A stretch of DNA of 64,000 nt from an uncultured Bacteroidales bacterium (lineage in GTDB: Bacteria; Bacteroidota; Bacteroidia; Bacteroidales; UBA932), in assembly GCA_934667175.1 (NCBI GenBank), contig CAKULN010000003.1, positions 76,416 through 140,415 of the forward strand. Direction: 5' to 3'. Made by a program: the position numbers and the translations under genes. Below are positions 34,633 to 43,108 of the stretch, one piece after another. Below the pieces are notes generated by a model. That model ran no database searches. It saw nothing but the letters and a program-made list of their open reading frames with translations, and was not told the DNA's origin. Every line of letters begins with the position of its first letter. Positions within the stretch are counted from its first letter, which is position 1.

Positions 34633-35886
34633 ATGAAATTTTTCGACATAGACAGATTCAAGGAAATCCTTGACACGCTGACCCGAAACAAGGGACGCAG
34701 CCTGCTGACGGGGTTCGGGGTGTTCTGGGGAATATTCATGCTGCTGTTCCTGCTGGGTGGCGGCGACGGATTCAAGGCGATGCTGGCCGAGCAGATGGGT
34801 GGCTTCGCTTCCAACTCGGCCATGATCTGGTCGCAGAACACCTCCAAGCCTTACAAAGGATTCAACAAGGGACGCTATTGGGAGATGAACATCAAGGATG
34901 TGGACATACTCAAGGAGAAGGTCCCGGAACTGGATGTCGTGTCACCTCAATGCTTCAGCTGGTCAAGAGGCGACGCCACCTACGGAGAGAGATCCTCACG
35001 GTGCAACGTCAAGGGGCTGAAGGCTGATTTCGCGCTGATTGAGACTCCGACGATAGTCTACGGCCGCTACATCAATGAGATGGACGTGGCGCAGAAACGG
35101 AAGGTCTGCGTGATCGGCAAGCAGGTCTATGAGAACCTGTACTCCAAAGGAGAGGATCCGTGCGGGACAAGGATAAAGATCGGACCGGCATATTACCAGG
35201 TCATAGGAGTTGATTACAATGAGCACAGTGTCATAAGCTTCGGAGGCCGCCAGACGGAGGCCATCGTGATTCCGATTTCGGTTGTCCAGTCGGTCTATAA
35301 TATGGGAGACAAGGTGCAGGTAATGGCGGTGACAGCCAAAAAAGGAGTCGTGATGAGCGACATTATCCCGAAAATCAGGAAGGCTGTCGCCGGCAACCAC
35401 TACATCGATCCGGCCGACGAGCAGGCAGTCAGCGTCCTCAACACCGAGATGTTCTACATGATGGTGGACAGTCTCTTCAAGGGTGTGAACTTCCTGATCT
35501 GGCTGATCGGGATCGGAACCCTGCTGGCCGGAATCATCGGAGTCTCGAACATCATGATGGTCACCGTGCGGGAACGCACCACGGAAATCGGAATCCGACG
35601 CGCCATCGGAGCCACACCCAAGATGATTCTCTCTCAGATCATCTGGGAAAGCATCCTGCTGACAGCTGTGGCCGGAATGCTCGGTCTGCTGTTCTCGGTG
35701 CTGATTCTTCAAGGATTGGAACTGGCGTTCACACAAGACGGCATCCTTCAGGCACCGTTCCAGATCGGTTTCTGGACTGCGGTGGGGACTCTTGTCGGAC
35801 TGATGTCGCTCGGGGTCATAGCCGGACTCGCCCCCGCGGCAAGAGCGATGAGCATCAAGCCGGTGGACGCCATGAGAGATGAGTAA
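34633..35886 (+). CDS. MacB-like ABC permease (FtsX family), second copy
   Basis: 417 residues, homologous to the upstream permease and with the same topology (helix LTGFGVFWGIFMLLFLLGGGDGF, periplasmic domain, three helices). The C-terminal core LIWLIGIGTLLAGIIGVSNIMMVTVRERTTEIGIRRAIGATPKMILSQII and the ending LAPAARAMSIKPVDAMRDE are typical. It is separated from the first copy by 211 bp holding the four-palindrome block, and followed by the adaptor after 30 bp. Confidence 0.92.
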   Translation: MKFFDIDRFKEILDTLTRNKGRSLLTGFGVFWGIFMLLFLLGGGDGFKAMLAEQMGGFASNSAMIWSQNTSKPYKGFNKGRYWEMNIKDVDILKEKVPELDVVSPQCFSWSRGDATYGERSSRCNVKGLKADFALIETPTIVYGRYINEMDVAQKRKVCVIGKQVYENLYSKGEDPCGTRIKIGPAYYQVIGVDYNEHSVISFGGRQTEAIVIPISVVQSVYNMGDKVQVMAVTAKKGVVMSDIIPKIRKAVAGNHYIDPADEQAVSVLNTEMFYMMVDSLFKGVNFLIWLIGIGTLLAGIIGVSNIMMVTVRERTTEIGIRRAIGATPKMILSQIIWESILLTAVAGMLGLLFSVLILQGLELAFTQDGILQAPFQIGFWTAVGTLVGLMSLGVIAGLAPAARAMSIKPVDAMRDE

Positions 35887-35916
35887 GGATATTCAGAAAT
35901 AATAAGTCACACAAAT

Positions 35917-37014
35917 ATGAAAAAGTATTTCAAGTACATTCTCTTCGCCGCCGTCATTCTGGTGTTCGTCGGCACATTCTACTTCCTTTGGAAAAAGTCT
36001 CGTCCGCAGGAGGTCCGCTATGAGGAACTATCGGCCGAAATCGCCGACATCAAGAAGACCACCCTCATCACAGGCACCATCGAGCCGCGCGACGAGGTGA
36101 ACATCAAGCCTCAGATCAGCGGCATCATCTCCGAGATCTACAAGGAAGCCGGAGAGCAGGTCAGGGAGGGCGAGGTCATCGCCAAGGTAAAGGTCATCCC
36201 GGAGATGGGATCCTTGAGCTCGGCGCAGAGCAGAGTCCGAGTCGCGGAGTTGAATCTGGAACAGGCACAGGTCAACTTCGACAGGGAGAAAGCCCTCTAC
36301 GACAAGCAGTTGGTAAGTGCCGAGGAATATGACCAGGTACGTCAGGCACTCGCTCAGGCGAAGGAGGAGAAGGACGCCGCCGATGAGTCTTTGGAGGTGG
36401 TTCGGGACGGAGTGTCTAAACGGAACGCCACGGCAAGCTCAACGCTGATCCGCTCGACCATCACAGGTCTCATTCTGGACGTGCCTGTCAAGGTCGGGAA
36501 CTCCGTGATCCAGAGCAACACATTCAACGACGGAACGACCATAGCCACGGTCGCAGACATGAACGATTTGATCTTCAAGGGCAACCTTGACGAGACGGAG
36601 GTCGGGAGAGTCGATGTCGGCACCCGGATGAAAATCACCATCGGTGCTGTGCAGGGTGTGGAGATGGACGCTGTCCTTGAATATGTCTCCCCGAAAGCGG
36701 TGCAGAACAACGGCGCCAACCAGTTCGAGATCAAGGCGAGGGTCAACCAGCTTGACGGCGTGAAGATCCGCTCCGGGTACAGCGCCAACGCGGAGATCGT
36801 CCTTGAGCACGTTGACTCGGTCCTGACCGTGCCTGAGGCCGCGGTTTCATTCGAGAAAGACTCCACATTCGTCTATCTTGCCGAGGGTGAGGGACAGTAC
36901 AGGAGGCAACCCGTGACCACCGGACTCAGCGATGGGGTCAAGATCGAGATAAAGAGCGGGTTGGCAAAGGATCAGAAAGTGAGGGGAAACCAGATATTCA
37001 TGGAGAAGAAGTAA
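35917..37014 (+). CDS. MacA/HlyD-type periplasmic adaptor protein
   Basis: 365 residues with one N-terminal membrane helix (about 5-24, YILFAAVILVFVGTFYFLW). The lipoyl-like half-domains are TTLITGTIEPRDEVNIKPQISGIISEIYKEAGEQVREGEVIAKV and STITGLILDVPVKVGNSV, separated by a coiled-coil hairpin (about 100-165). The beta-barrel and membrane-proximal domains follow. It bridges the MacB-like permeases and the TolC-like channel. The next gene starts 4 bp after its stop. Confidence 0.93.
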   Translation: MKKYFKYILFAAVILVFVGTFYFLWKKSRPQEVRYEELSAEIADIKKTTLITGTIEPRDEVNIKPQISGIISEIYKEAGEQVREGEVIAKVKVIPEMGSLSSAQSRVRVAELNLEQAQVNFDREKALYDKQLVSAEEYDQVRQALAQAKEEKDAADESLEVVRDGVSKRNATASSTLIRSTITGLILDVPVKVGNSVIQSNTFNDGTTIATVADMNDLIFKGNLDETEVGRVDVGTRMKITIGAVQGVEMDAVLEYVSPKAVQNNGANQFEIKARVNQLDGVKIRSGYSANAEIVLEHVDSVLTVPEAAVSFEKDSTFVYLAEGEGQYRRQPVTTGLSDGVKIEIKSGLAKDQKVRGNQIFMEKK

Positions 37015-37018
37015 CGTT

Positions 37019-38338
37019 ATGAGGAGAATATATTCATTGATCGCATCGGGGTTGGTGACAGTGGGGCTTTCCGCACAGGACGGCACGCCGTGGACGCTTC
37101 AGGACTGCATCGCACACGCTCTTGAGAACAACATCACCCTCCGGCAGCAGGAGATTCAGGTCAAGCGGCAGGAAATCCAGCTGAACACGTCCAGAAACAG
37201 CCGTCTGCCCGGCGTGAGCGCAAGCGCGAGTGAAAATTTTTCGTTCGGACGAGGGCTGACCGCGGACAACACCTACTCCAACACAAACACGTCCAGCACC
37301 GGCCTGAGCCTCGGGGTTTCCGTGCCTGTTTTCCAAGGGTTAAGGATCAGCAACTCCATCAAAAGTGACGAGCTGAACCTAAAGGCCGTGACCGCCGACC
37401 TGCAAAAGGCCAAGGAGGATGTGAGCGTCGCCGTGGCGCAGGCTTACGTGCAGATTCTCTACAACATGGAGCTTCTTGACGTGGCACGGAACCAGGTCGC
37501 CATCGACTCGCTTCAGGTCGAGAGACTCTCCGCCATGGAAATCAGCGGAAAGGCCAGCAAGGTGCAGGTCGCGCAGCAAAAGGCGGCGCTCGCCCAAAGC
37601 CGGCTGAATGAGACCCAGGCCCTCAACAGCCTTAAACTATCACAGCTGGATCTCAGCCAGTTACTGGAACTCCCGAATCCAGAGGGGTTTTCAATAATAC
37701 GCCCTGCCGTCTCTGTCGATGGCCTGCTCCTAAGCGATCCTGAGGACATCTACGCCCAAGCCGTGGCCTGCAAACCGTCAATACAGGCTGAGCAGTTCCG
37801 GCTGGATGCGACTGAATATTCCATCAGGAACGCCAAGGGGGCGCGTCTACCATCCTTGATGGCCAGTGGCGGGCTGGGAACGAACTATTACACGATGAGC
37901 AGTCATTCCAGCGATCCGTTCGCCGACCAGATCAAGAACAATTTCAGCCAGTATCTGGGGCTGAGTCTCAGCATTCCGATTTTCTCGGGATTCCAGACCC
38001 GCAACCAGATCCGTTCCGCCGAACTCTCACGCACGAACCAGATGCTCCAGTTGGAAAACAGCAAGAAAAGCCTTTACAAGGAAATCCAGCAGGCCTACTA
38101 CAACGCTGTGGCGGCGCAGGAGAAGTTCCGTTCGAGTCTGGACGCTGACGCCAGCGCCAAGGAGTCATACGAGCTTGTACTTGCCAAGTACGAGAACGGC
38201 AAGGCCAACATCACCGAGTTCAACGAGGCCCGGGACGGCTTTCTGGAGTCAGAATCTAATCTGGCCCGCGCCCGTTACGAGTTCCTGTTCTCCGCCAAGC
38301 TGCTGGACTTCTACGGGGGGCATAAGCTGGTTTTCTAA
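37019..38338 (+). CDS. TolC-family outer-membrane efflux protein
   Basis: 439 residues with a signal peptide (about 1-19). It has the duplicated outer-membrane-factor repeat: WTLQDCIAHALENNITLRQQEIQVKRQEIQL at the start of repeat one, and a second repeat near 235-439 with LSLSIPIFSGFQTRNQIRSAEL and ELVLAKYENGKANITEFNEARDGFLESESNLARARYEFLFSAKLLDFY. It is the outer-membrane exit duct of the exporter and the last gene of the operon, followed at once by a hairpin terminator. Confidence 0.93.
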   Translation: MRRIYSLIASGLVTVGLSAQDGTPWTLQDCIAHALENNITLRQQEIQVKRQEIQLNTSRNSRLPGVSASASENFSFGRGLTADNTYSNTNTSSTGLSLGVSVPVFQGLRISNSIKSDELNLKAVTADLQKAKEDVSVAVAQAYVQILYNMELLDVARNQVAIDSLQVERLSAMEISGKASKVQVAQQKAALAQSRLNETQALNSLKLSQLDLSQLLELPNPEGFSIIRPAVSVDGLLLSDPEDIYAQAVACKPSIQAEQFRLDATEYSIRNAKGARLPSLMASGGLGTNYYTMSSHSSDPFADQIKNNFSQYLGLSLSIPIFSGFQTRNQIRSAELSRTNQMLQLENSKKSLYKEIQQAYYNAVAAQEKFRSSLDADASAKESYELVLAKYENGKANITEFNEARDGFLESESNLARARYEFLFSAKLLDFYGGHKLVF

Positions 38339-38378
38339 ACTTACGTGCGTAGAGACAGTTCTCTCACGCACGTAGGTT
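38339..38378. terminator. Bidirectional terminator between the efflux operon and buk
   Basis: TACGTGCGT (38342-38350) pairs with ACGCACGTA (38366-38374), extended inside by AGAGA/TCTCT. It begins right after the tolC-like stop and sits between two converging genes. It is followed by TTTCT on the plus strand and preceded by AAA, which reads as TTT on the minus strand. Confidence 0.7.
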
Positions 38379-38431
38379 TCTCCAAAGAAGTGCGGTGCGT
38401 GAGCGGAATGATTCCGCACACGGATAACTTT

Positions 38432-39589
38432 CTACCCGCCGACAAACGGATCAGGCTCCGGGGCGTTCTTGTCGTAACTCAAGACGGTGGCCTGACCGGA
38501 AAGGATGCTGTAGCCATGTTCGGCGAGGCTCTGAAGTTCAAACTCTCCGGGGTAAACTTCAATGGGAGCGATGAACTCCACCCTGCGGCGAATTCCCTCG
38601 ACGATGTCCTGCCCGTATGCCCCTCCTCCGGTAAGCAGAATCACATCCACCTTGCCGCAGACATCAGCGGCTTCCGAGGCGATGTACTTGGCGATGTTCA
38701 GCACAAAAGCCTCCATCCAGACCTTCGCGCGGACATCCCCCTCCTCCCCTCTTCGGACAATCTCCCTAAGGTCATTCGTCCCGAAAAACGCCATGGCTCC
38801 GCCATGTCCCATCAGCTTCTTCTTGATCTCAGTCTTTGAATATTCACCGCTGAAGCAAAGGTCAACCAACTGGAAGCCAGGGCAGGAGCCGACCCTCTCA
38901 GGGGTGAACGGCCCGTCACCGCCGACTCCGTTGTTCGAGTCGATCACTTTCCCGTTCCGGTGAAGCGTGACTGTGATCCCGCCGCCGATGTGGGCGACTA
39001 TCGCGGTGATGTCATTCTGAATATGTCCGTGATCCCTGAGATAGCGCCTGACCACAGCCCTGGAATTCAAGGCATGGAAGAACGGTCTCCGCTGGAACTC
39101 CGGCAATCCTCCGACACGGCATTCCGGCAGCATCTCATCGGCCATCGGCGGGTCGGCGATGTAGGCCTTGCAAGCGCCGAACGGCATGGCTACACCTCTT
39201 GCGATGTTCTTTTGAGTAACCTCATTAGCCAGATCATCGGCTATGATGGCACTCAGGTTGCACGCATGCCGCCCGTACTTGCAACTCCGCAGCACCTCCC
39301 TCATGTCCTTGTTCACTGAATATATTCCCGTGACCACCGGATAGAAAAGTCCGCCTCGCGCCATGATGATGTCGATGTCCCGGGCATGGATCCCTTTGCC
39401 GCGCATGAATATTCTTACATCATCCCGCCGCAAGGCATCCTGTTCCATCACATCCTTAAATCCCGCCAGATCCTCCGACCGGTGTCGCAGATTCTCCTCA
39501 AACGCCAGTTTTCCGTCCACGAAGTACCCTATCTTAGTCGATGTCGATCCTGTGTCGATCGCCAGCAACCGTCCTTTTTGTCCTGTCAT
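38432..39589 (-). CDS. buk: Butyrate kinase (acetokinase family)
   Basis: 385 residues from ATG 39589 (MTGQKGRLLAIDTGSTSTKIGYF); an extension to 39664 is not supported. It interconverts butyryl phosphate + ADP and butyrate + ATP. ASKHA motifs: phosphate-1 AIDTGSTSTKI, IIMARGGLFYPV, the family block IVAHIGGGITVTLHRNGKVIDSNNGVGGDGPFTPERVG, and DVILLTGGGAYG near the end. No phosphate butyryltransferase gene is in the window, although ptb usually neighbours buk. A branched-chain acyl kinase role is possible. Confidence 0.93.
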   Translation of the reverse strand: MTGQKGRLLAIDTGSTSTKIGYFVDGKLAFEENLRHRSEDLAGFKDVMEQDALRRDDVRIFMRGKGIHARDIDIIMARGGLFYPVVTGIYSVNKDMREVLRSCKYGRHACNLSAIIADDLANEVTQKNIARGVAMPFGACKAYIADPPMADEMLPECRVGGLPEFQRRPFFHALNSRAVVRRYLRDHGHIQNDITAIVAHIGGGITVTLHRNGKVIDSNNGVGGDGPFTPERVGSCPGFQLVDLCFSGEYSKTEIKKKLMGHGGAMAFFGTNDLREIVRRGEEGDVRAKVWMEAFVLNIAKYIASEAADVCGKVDVILLTGGGAYGQDIVEGIRRRVEFIAPIEVYPGEFELQSLAEHGYSILSGQATVLSYDKNAPEPDPFVGG

Positions 39590-39795
39590 GTCAGTTTCGT
39601 TTTCTGACAAATTTATCAGAGGCCATCCACACGGCGAAAAATAAGTGGCAATCCCCCACCCCAATCCGTCAACGCCAAAAATCAGTTGCGAAATCCGGAA
39701 TATGTCGGCGAAATCTCCACTTCAAGGACATCCATTAGCCACAGAACCTGAGACCGTCAGACTCTGCGACTGTAATCAAGGAAACGCAAGGTAGT

Positions 39796-41028
39796 CTACA
39801 GATAACTGAAAGTGACGCTGACGTCGCCGAAGCGATTCGGCTTGCCGTTGTACTTCTCGAAATAGTTACGGGAAAGCTTGCCGCGCCAGACAAGATCATC
39901 GTTGCGGCGGAAAGGCAGCTCGACCTCGAAGCCGTAGGATTTCGATTTGATTTTCACCAGACCACTGGCTTTCCATGAAGTCTGCTTGCCGCCATCGTCA
40001 TCGATCATCAGAAAGACACACTCTTCCAGCTGCGGAGTCCATTCCGACACGACCACAGTGTTGAACCGGATAGACTTCCCGACCTGCTTGCGCCTCACGT
40101 TGATCATCATGTCCGTGACGGATGGGCTGTAAAGCTTAAGCTCTTCTTCGGTCTTGGCTGTGAATCCGTTCAACGCTCCGCACTTCACAAAGAATTCGGA
40201 ACCGCCGGCGAACCATGAGTCATAGTTCCGGTGAGCCTTGAACTCTTTCAACACCAAGGTTTTGCAATCACTGTAAGACGACCGTGTCTGAACCGGTGCG
40301 GAACGCTCAGGAAAAAGGGACTCGATCATCTGCGGGGTCATGCAGGAAGAATCCTCGTTGTAGTTGACTATCCAAACCGGATTGCGTCTGGCATAGTCCT
40401 CATCCACAACAATTTCCTTCACAATCCACGAGCCACCCGGCAGTTGTTCCCTCAAGTAGCCTATGTTGGAGCCATCACTCAGACGGACATGGGCGGCATG
40501 GTTGGAGAACGTCGCCACAGCCTCCGGGTTGAATGTCATAACCGGCATGGTCACCCCGTCCCAGTCCTCTGAATATGGCCAATAGATCTGAAGTCCGGCA
40601 TCCGCGAGGGCGTCCATTGAGAGCCCGGCTCTTGTGTTTGGGGCGCCATCATAGGCAGAAGCGATAAGCGAACGGAGCGGGCTTGGATATTCATGAACGG
40701 AACGGGTCTGCAGAAGTTCATCGCCGACTCCGGATCCCGGCCGGGAGAGCATGCACGCAAAAGTATATTCCTCGTCATAGCCGTTGGACAAAGAGGAGCT
40801 TACACCATGATAGACCTCCTTGACATGTTCGATTGTCAACGGAAGTTCCGACAACATTCTGGCGACTCCCTCCGGAGTGAGAGGCGAAGCCGCCGGACTT
40901 TCCGACACCGCCGGCCCGACATAGGAGGAGTCGATTCTGTCACATGCGGAAGAGAGCAAGGCCACCGCCACCGCAAAGGCCGGCATCACCGATGCCGTAA
41001 ACCTTTTACCTGTACTGAAATTCTTCAT
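39796..41028 (-). CDS. Lipoprotein of unknown function
   Basis: 410 residues from ATG 41028; the open frame upstream to 41136 has no signal and overlaps the terminator. The lipobox is ALLSSACDRI. After a Ser/Pro-rich linker there is a helical part (PLTPEGVARMLSELPLTIEHVKEVYHGV). The C-terminal half is strand-rich with aromatic residues, ending FGDVSVTFSYL, a beta-strand terminus. I do not recognise the family. It stands alone after the prmC terminator, 206 bp from buk. It is probably anchored in the outer membrane. Confidence 0.7.
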   Translation of the reverse strand: MKNFSTGKRFTASVMPAFAVAVALLSSACDRIDSSYVGPAVSESPAASPLTPEGVARMLSELPLTIEHVKEVYHGVSSSLSNGYDEEYTFACMLSRPGSGVGDELLQTRSVHEYPSPLRSLIASAYDGAPNTRAGLSMDALADAGLQIYWPYSEDWDGVTMPVMTFNPEAVATFSNHAAHVRLSDGSNIGYLREQLPGGSWIVKEIVVDEDYARRNPVWIVNYNEDSSCMTPQMIESLFPERSAPVQTRSSYSDCKTLVLKEFKAHRNYDSWFAGGSEFFVKCGALNGFTAKTEEELKLYSPSVTDMMINVRRKQVGKSIRFNTVVVSEWTPQLEECVFLMIDDDGGKQTSWKASGLVKIKSKSYGFEVELPFRRNDDLVWRGKLSRNYFEKYNGKPNRFGDVSVTFSYL

Positions 41029-41072
41029 TTTAAACGAGTTTAAAGTTGTTATTCCGGTACAAAGGGACACAA

Positions 41073-41107
41073 AAATAGCCGTGGACACAAAAATTCCACG
41101 GCTATTT
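41073..41107 (-). terminator. Rho-independent terminator of prmC
   Basis: Perfect 13-bp stem AAATAGCCGTGGA (41073-41085) / TCCACGGCTATTT (41095-41107) with a 9-nt loop. On the minus strand it is followed by TT and TGTG. It lies 33 bp after the prmC stop and upstream of the lipoprotein gene. Confidence 0.85.
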
Positions 41108-41139
41108 GTAAAAATCATGCACAGAGAAGCGTGCAATGC

Positions 41140-42042
41140 CTATTTCGAATAGAAAACGAAGCGGTTTTTGTCGTAAAAGTCCTTGATGACCTCGGTTTTA
41201 GGGAATCCCGCGTCACTGAAAACCTTCGCCGTCTCCGGTCCCAGAAGTTCATTTATCTCGGTCATACCCTTGCCCTCCTGCGCCAGAAGCTCACTTGAGA
41301 GCCTGGCGATAGAGCGGTAGAACTCAAGCGGATCCTCATCTTTCACGAAAAGAGCCGTTGACGGCTCGAAATTGAGGACATTGACACGCATCTGAGATTT
41401 TTGTGACTCCATGATGTATGGCGGGTTGCTCAGTATCAGATCATATTCCCCTTCCGCGAATGTCTGAGGCTCGGCAAGGACGTCAGCGACGGCAAAACGC
41501 GGCGCGACCACTTCCGTCTCCTTTGGCTTCGAGATGAAATCCTGACCCGCAGCAACAGCGACAGCGCCCTCGGAGATGTCGACACCCGTCACTTCAGCTC
41601 CGGGAATATTCAATGCCACAGTCCACGCCACACATCCTGAGCCTGTGCAGAGATCCAGGATCCGGACCGGTCTGGCGGACTTGCCGTAGGCTTTTCTCAT
41701 CCTCTGCATCCTTGATCCTATCTTGATGGCTTCGCGGCAAAGGAGCTCTGTCTCAGGACGTGGAATAAGCACATCCGGGGTGACCTTGAACCTCAGACCA
41801 CAGAAATCAGCGTATCCTATGACGTATTGGACCGGCTCACCAGAGACCAGGCGCTCCAGATCCGCATTTAGGCCATCCAAGGCCTTGTCCTTGATCTGAT
41901 ACTCCGGCTCCACGATGTGCGTGTAGCTTTTCGTGCCGATTCTGCTCTCACAAAGCATCAGCATGATGTTCCTCGCCTCCTTGGTCGGATAGAGAGTCTC
42001 CAACCGGGCGGCTCCTTCATTCAAGAAATCCTTCAATAGCAT
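41140..42042 (-). CDS. prmC: Peptide chain release factor N5-glutamine methyltransferase
   Basis: 300 residues. It methylates the Gln of the GGQ motif in RF1/RF2. An N-terminal helical domain is followed by the SAM-binding fold: LDLCTGSGCVAWTVAL (motif I), VTGVDISEGAV and the catalytic NPPY in DLILSNPPYIMES. LIPRPETELL, which precedes motif I in this family, is also present. It is the last gene of a leftward run with ddl (33-bp gap) and the PBP gene, closed by the terminator at 41073. Confidence 0.96.
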   Translation of the reverse strand: MLLKDFLNEGAARLETLYPTKEARNIMLMLCESRIGTKSYTHIVEPEYQIKDKALDGLNADLERLVSGEPVQYVIGYADFCGLRFKVTPDVLIPRPETELLCREAIKIGSRMQRMRKAYGKSARPVRILDLCTGSGCVAWTVALNIPGAEVTGVDISEGAVAVAAGQDFISKPKETEVVAPRFAVADVLAEPQTFAEGEYDLILSNPPYIMESQKSQMRVNVLNFEPSTALFVKDEDPLEFYRSIARLSSELLAQEGKGMTEINELLGPETAKVFSDAGFPKTEVIKDFYDKNRFVFYSK

Positions 42043-42074
42043 AAGCTTGAAAATTTAAGGGTTAGAATTGAGTC

Positions 42075-43091
42075 TTATGAATTCTCGATGATTCCCGTCA
42101 GAAAATCCGTGATGTCAATACCGGCGGTCCGGATCATCTTCGGCACCAGCGAAGCGCTGGTCATGCCCGGGATAGTGTTGACTTCAAGGAAGTAAAGTCC
42201 GTCATCAGCCAGAATGTAATCCATCCTCACGACGCCGGCACAGCCAAGACGAGAGTATATTCGTTTACTTACTTCCTGAATATGATCGCTCAAGTCCTTC
42301 CCGATTGGTGCGGGACAGATCTCCTGGCTCTGCCCGTTGTACTTGGCGTCATAGTCGAAGTAATCATTCTCGGTGACAATCTGGATCACAGGAAGGGATT
42401 TAACCCCTTCGGAGTCGGAATATGCCGCGCAAGTGAACTCCCTGCCGACAATGCCCTGCTCTATGATGACGGAAGGTCCTTCGGAAAACGCGAACTGTAT
42501 CGCTTCCGGAAGGTCCTCGGCCTTACGCACTTTGGTGATTCCGAAACTTGAGCCGCCATCAGTAGGCTTCACGAACACCGGAAACTTCAGTTTCTCCGCG
42601 ACCTTGCCACAGACAGCCTCTATGTCCATCCCGTTGCGCACAAAGACATCCGGAGCGCATCTGACGAAATCAACCTCACGTAAATAGCTCTTGCAGGCGA
42701 ACTTGTCAAAGGCGATGGCGGAGACAAAGGCACTACAGCTGCTGAATGGAATCCCCAGCATCTCAAGATACCCCTGAAGCAGGCCGTTCTCGCCCGGGGT
42801 GCCGTGCTGGACTATGTAGGCATAGTCAAAATTGATCTTCTCTCCGTACACCTTGACGGAGAAGTCCGTCTTGTCAATCTCCGGTCTCGCGCCCTCGGCG
42901 AAAGGGATCCTCATGGAATCCCGTTTCTTCATGGCCGCAAGAGACCATTTGCCGAACCGTGCGAAAATCTCATAGACATCGTACTTCGTCCCGTCGATGC
43001 GGGAAGCGACAAACTCCCCGCTGCGGCAGGCGACCTCCCATTCCGAAGAGTCGCTTCCATAAATCACTGCAATCCTCTGGTACTTGCCCAT
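42075..43091 (-). CDS. ddl: D-alanine--D-alanine ligase
   Basis: 338 residues, ATP-grasp fold. It has the N-terminal nucleotide-like domain with VQHGTPGENGLLQGYLEMLGIPFSSCSA, the ATP site FPVFVKPTDGGSSFGITKV, and the metal/substrate end GVVRMDYILADDGLYFLEVNTIPGMTSASLVPKM. It makes the D-Ala-D-Ala dipeptide for peptidoglycan precursors. It lies 17 bp after the class A PBP gene, on the same strand, consistent with a cell-wall transcription unit. Confidence 0.96.
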   Translation of the reverse strand: MGKYQRIAVIYGSDSSEWEVACRSGEFVASRIDGTKYDVYEIFARFGKWSLAAMKKRDSMRIPFAEGARPEIDKTDFSVKVYGEKINFDYAYIVQHGTPGENGLLQGYLEMLGIPFSSCSAFVSAIAFDKFACKSYLREVDFVRCAPDVFVRNGMDIEAVCGKVAEKLKFPVFVKPTDGGSSFGITKVRKAEDLPEAIQFAFSEGPSVIIEQGIVGREFTCAAYSDSEGVKSLPVIQIVTENDYFDYDAKYNGQSQEICPAPIGKDLSDHIQEVSKRIYSRLGCAGVVRMDYILADDGLYFLEVNTIPGMTSASLVPKMIRTAGIDITDFLTGIIENS

Positions 43092-43108
43092 ATCAATATA
43101 TTCCTTTA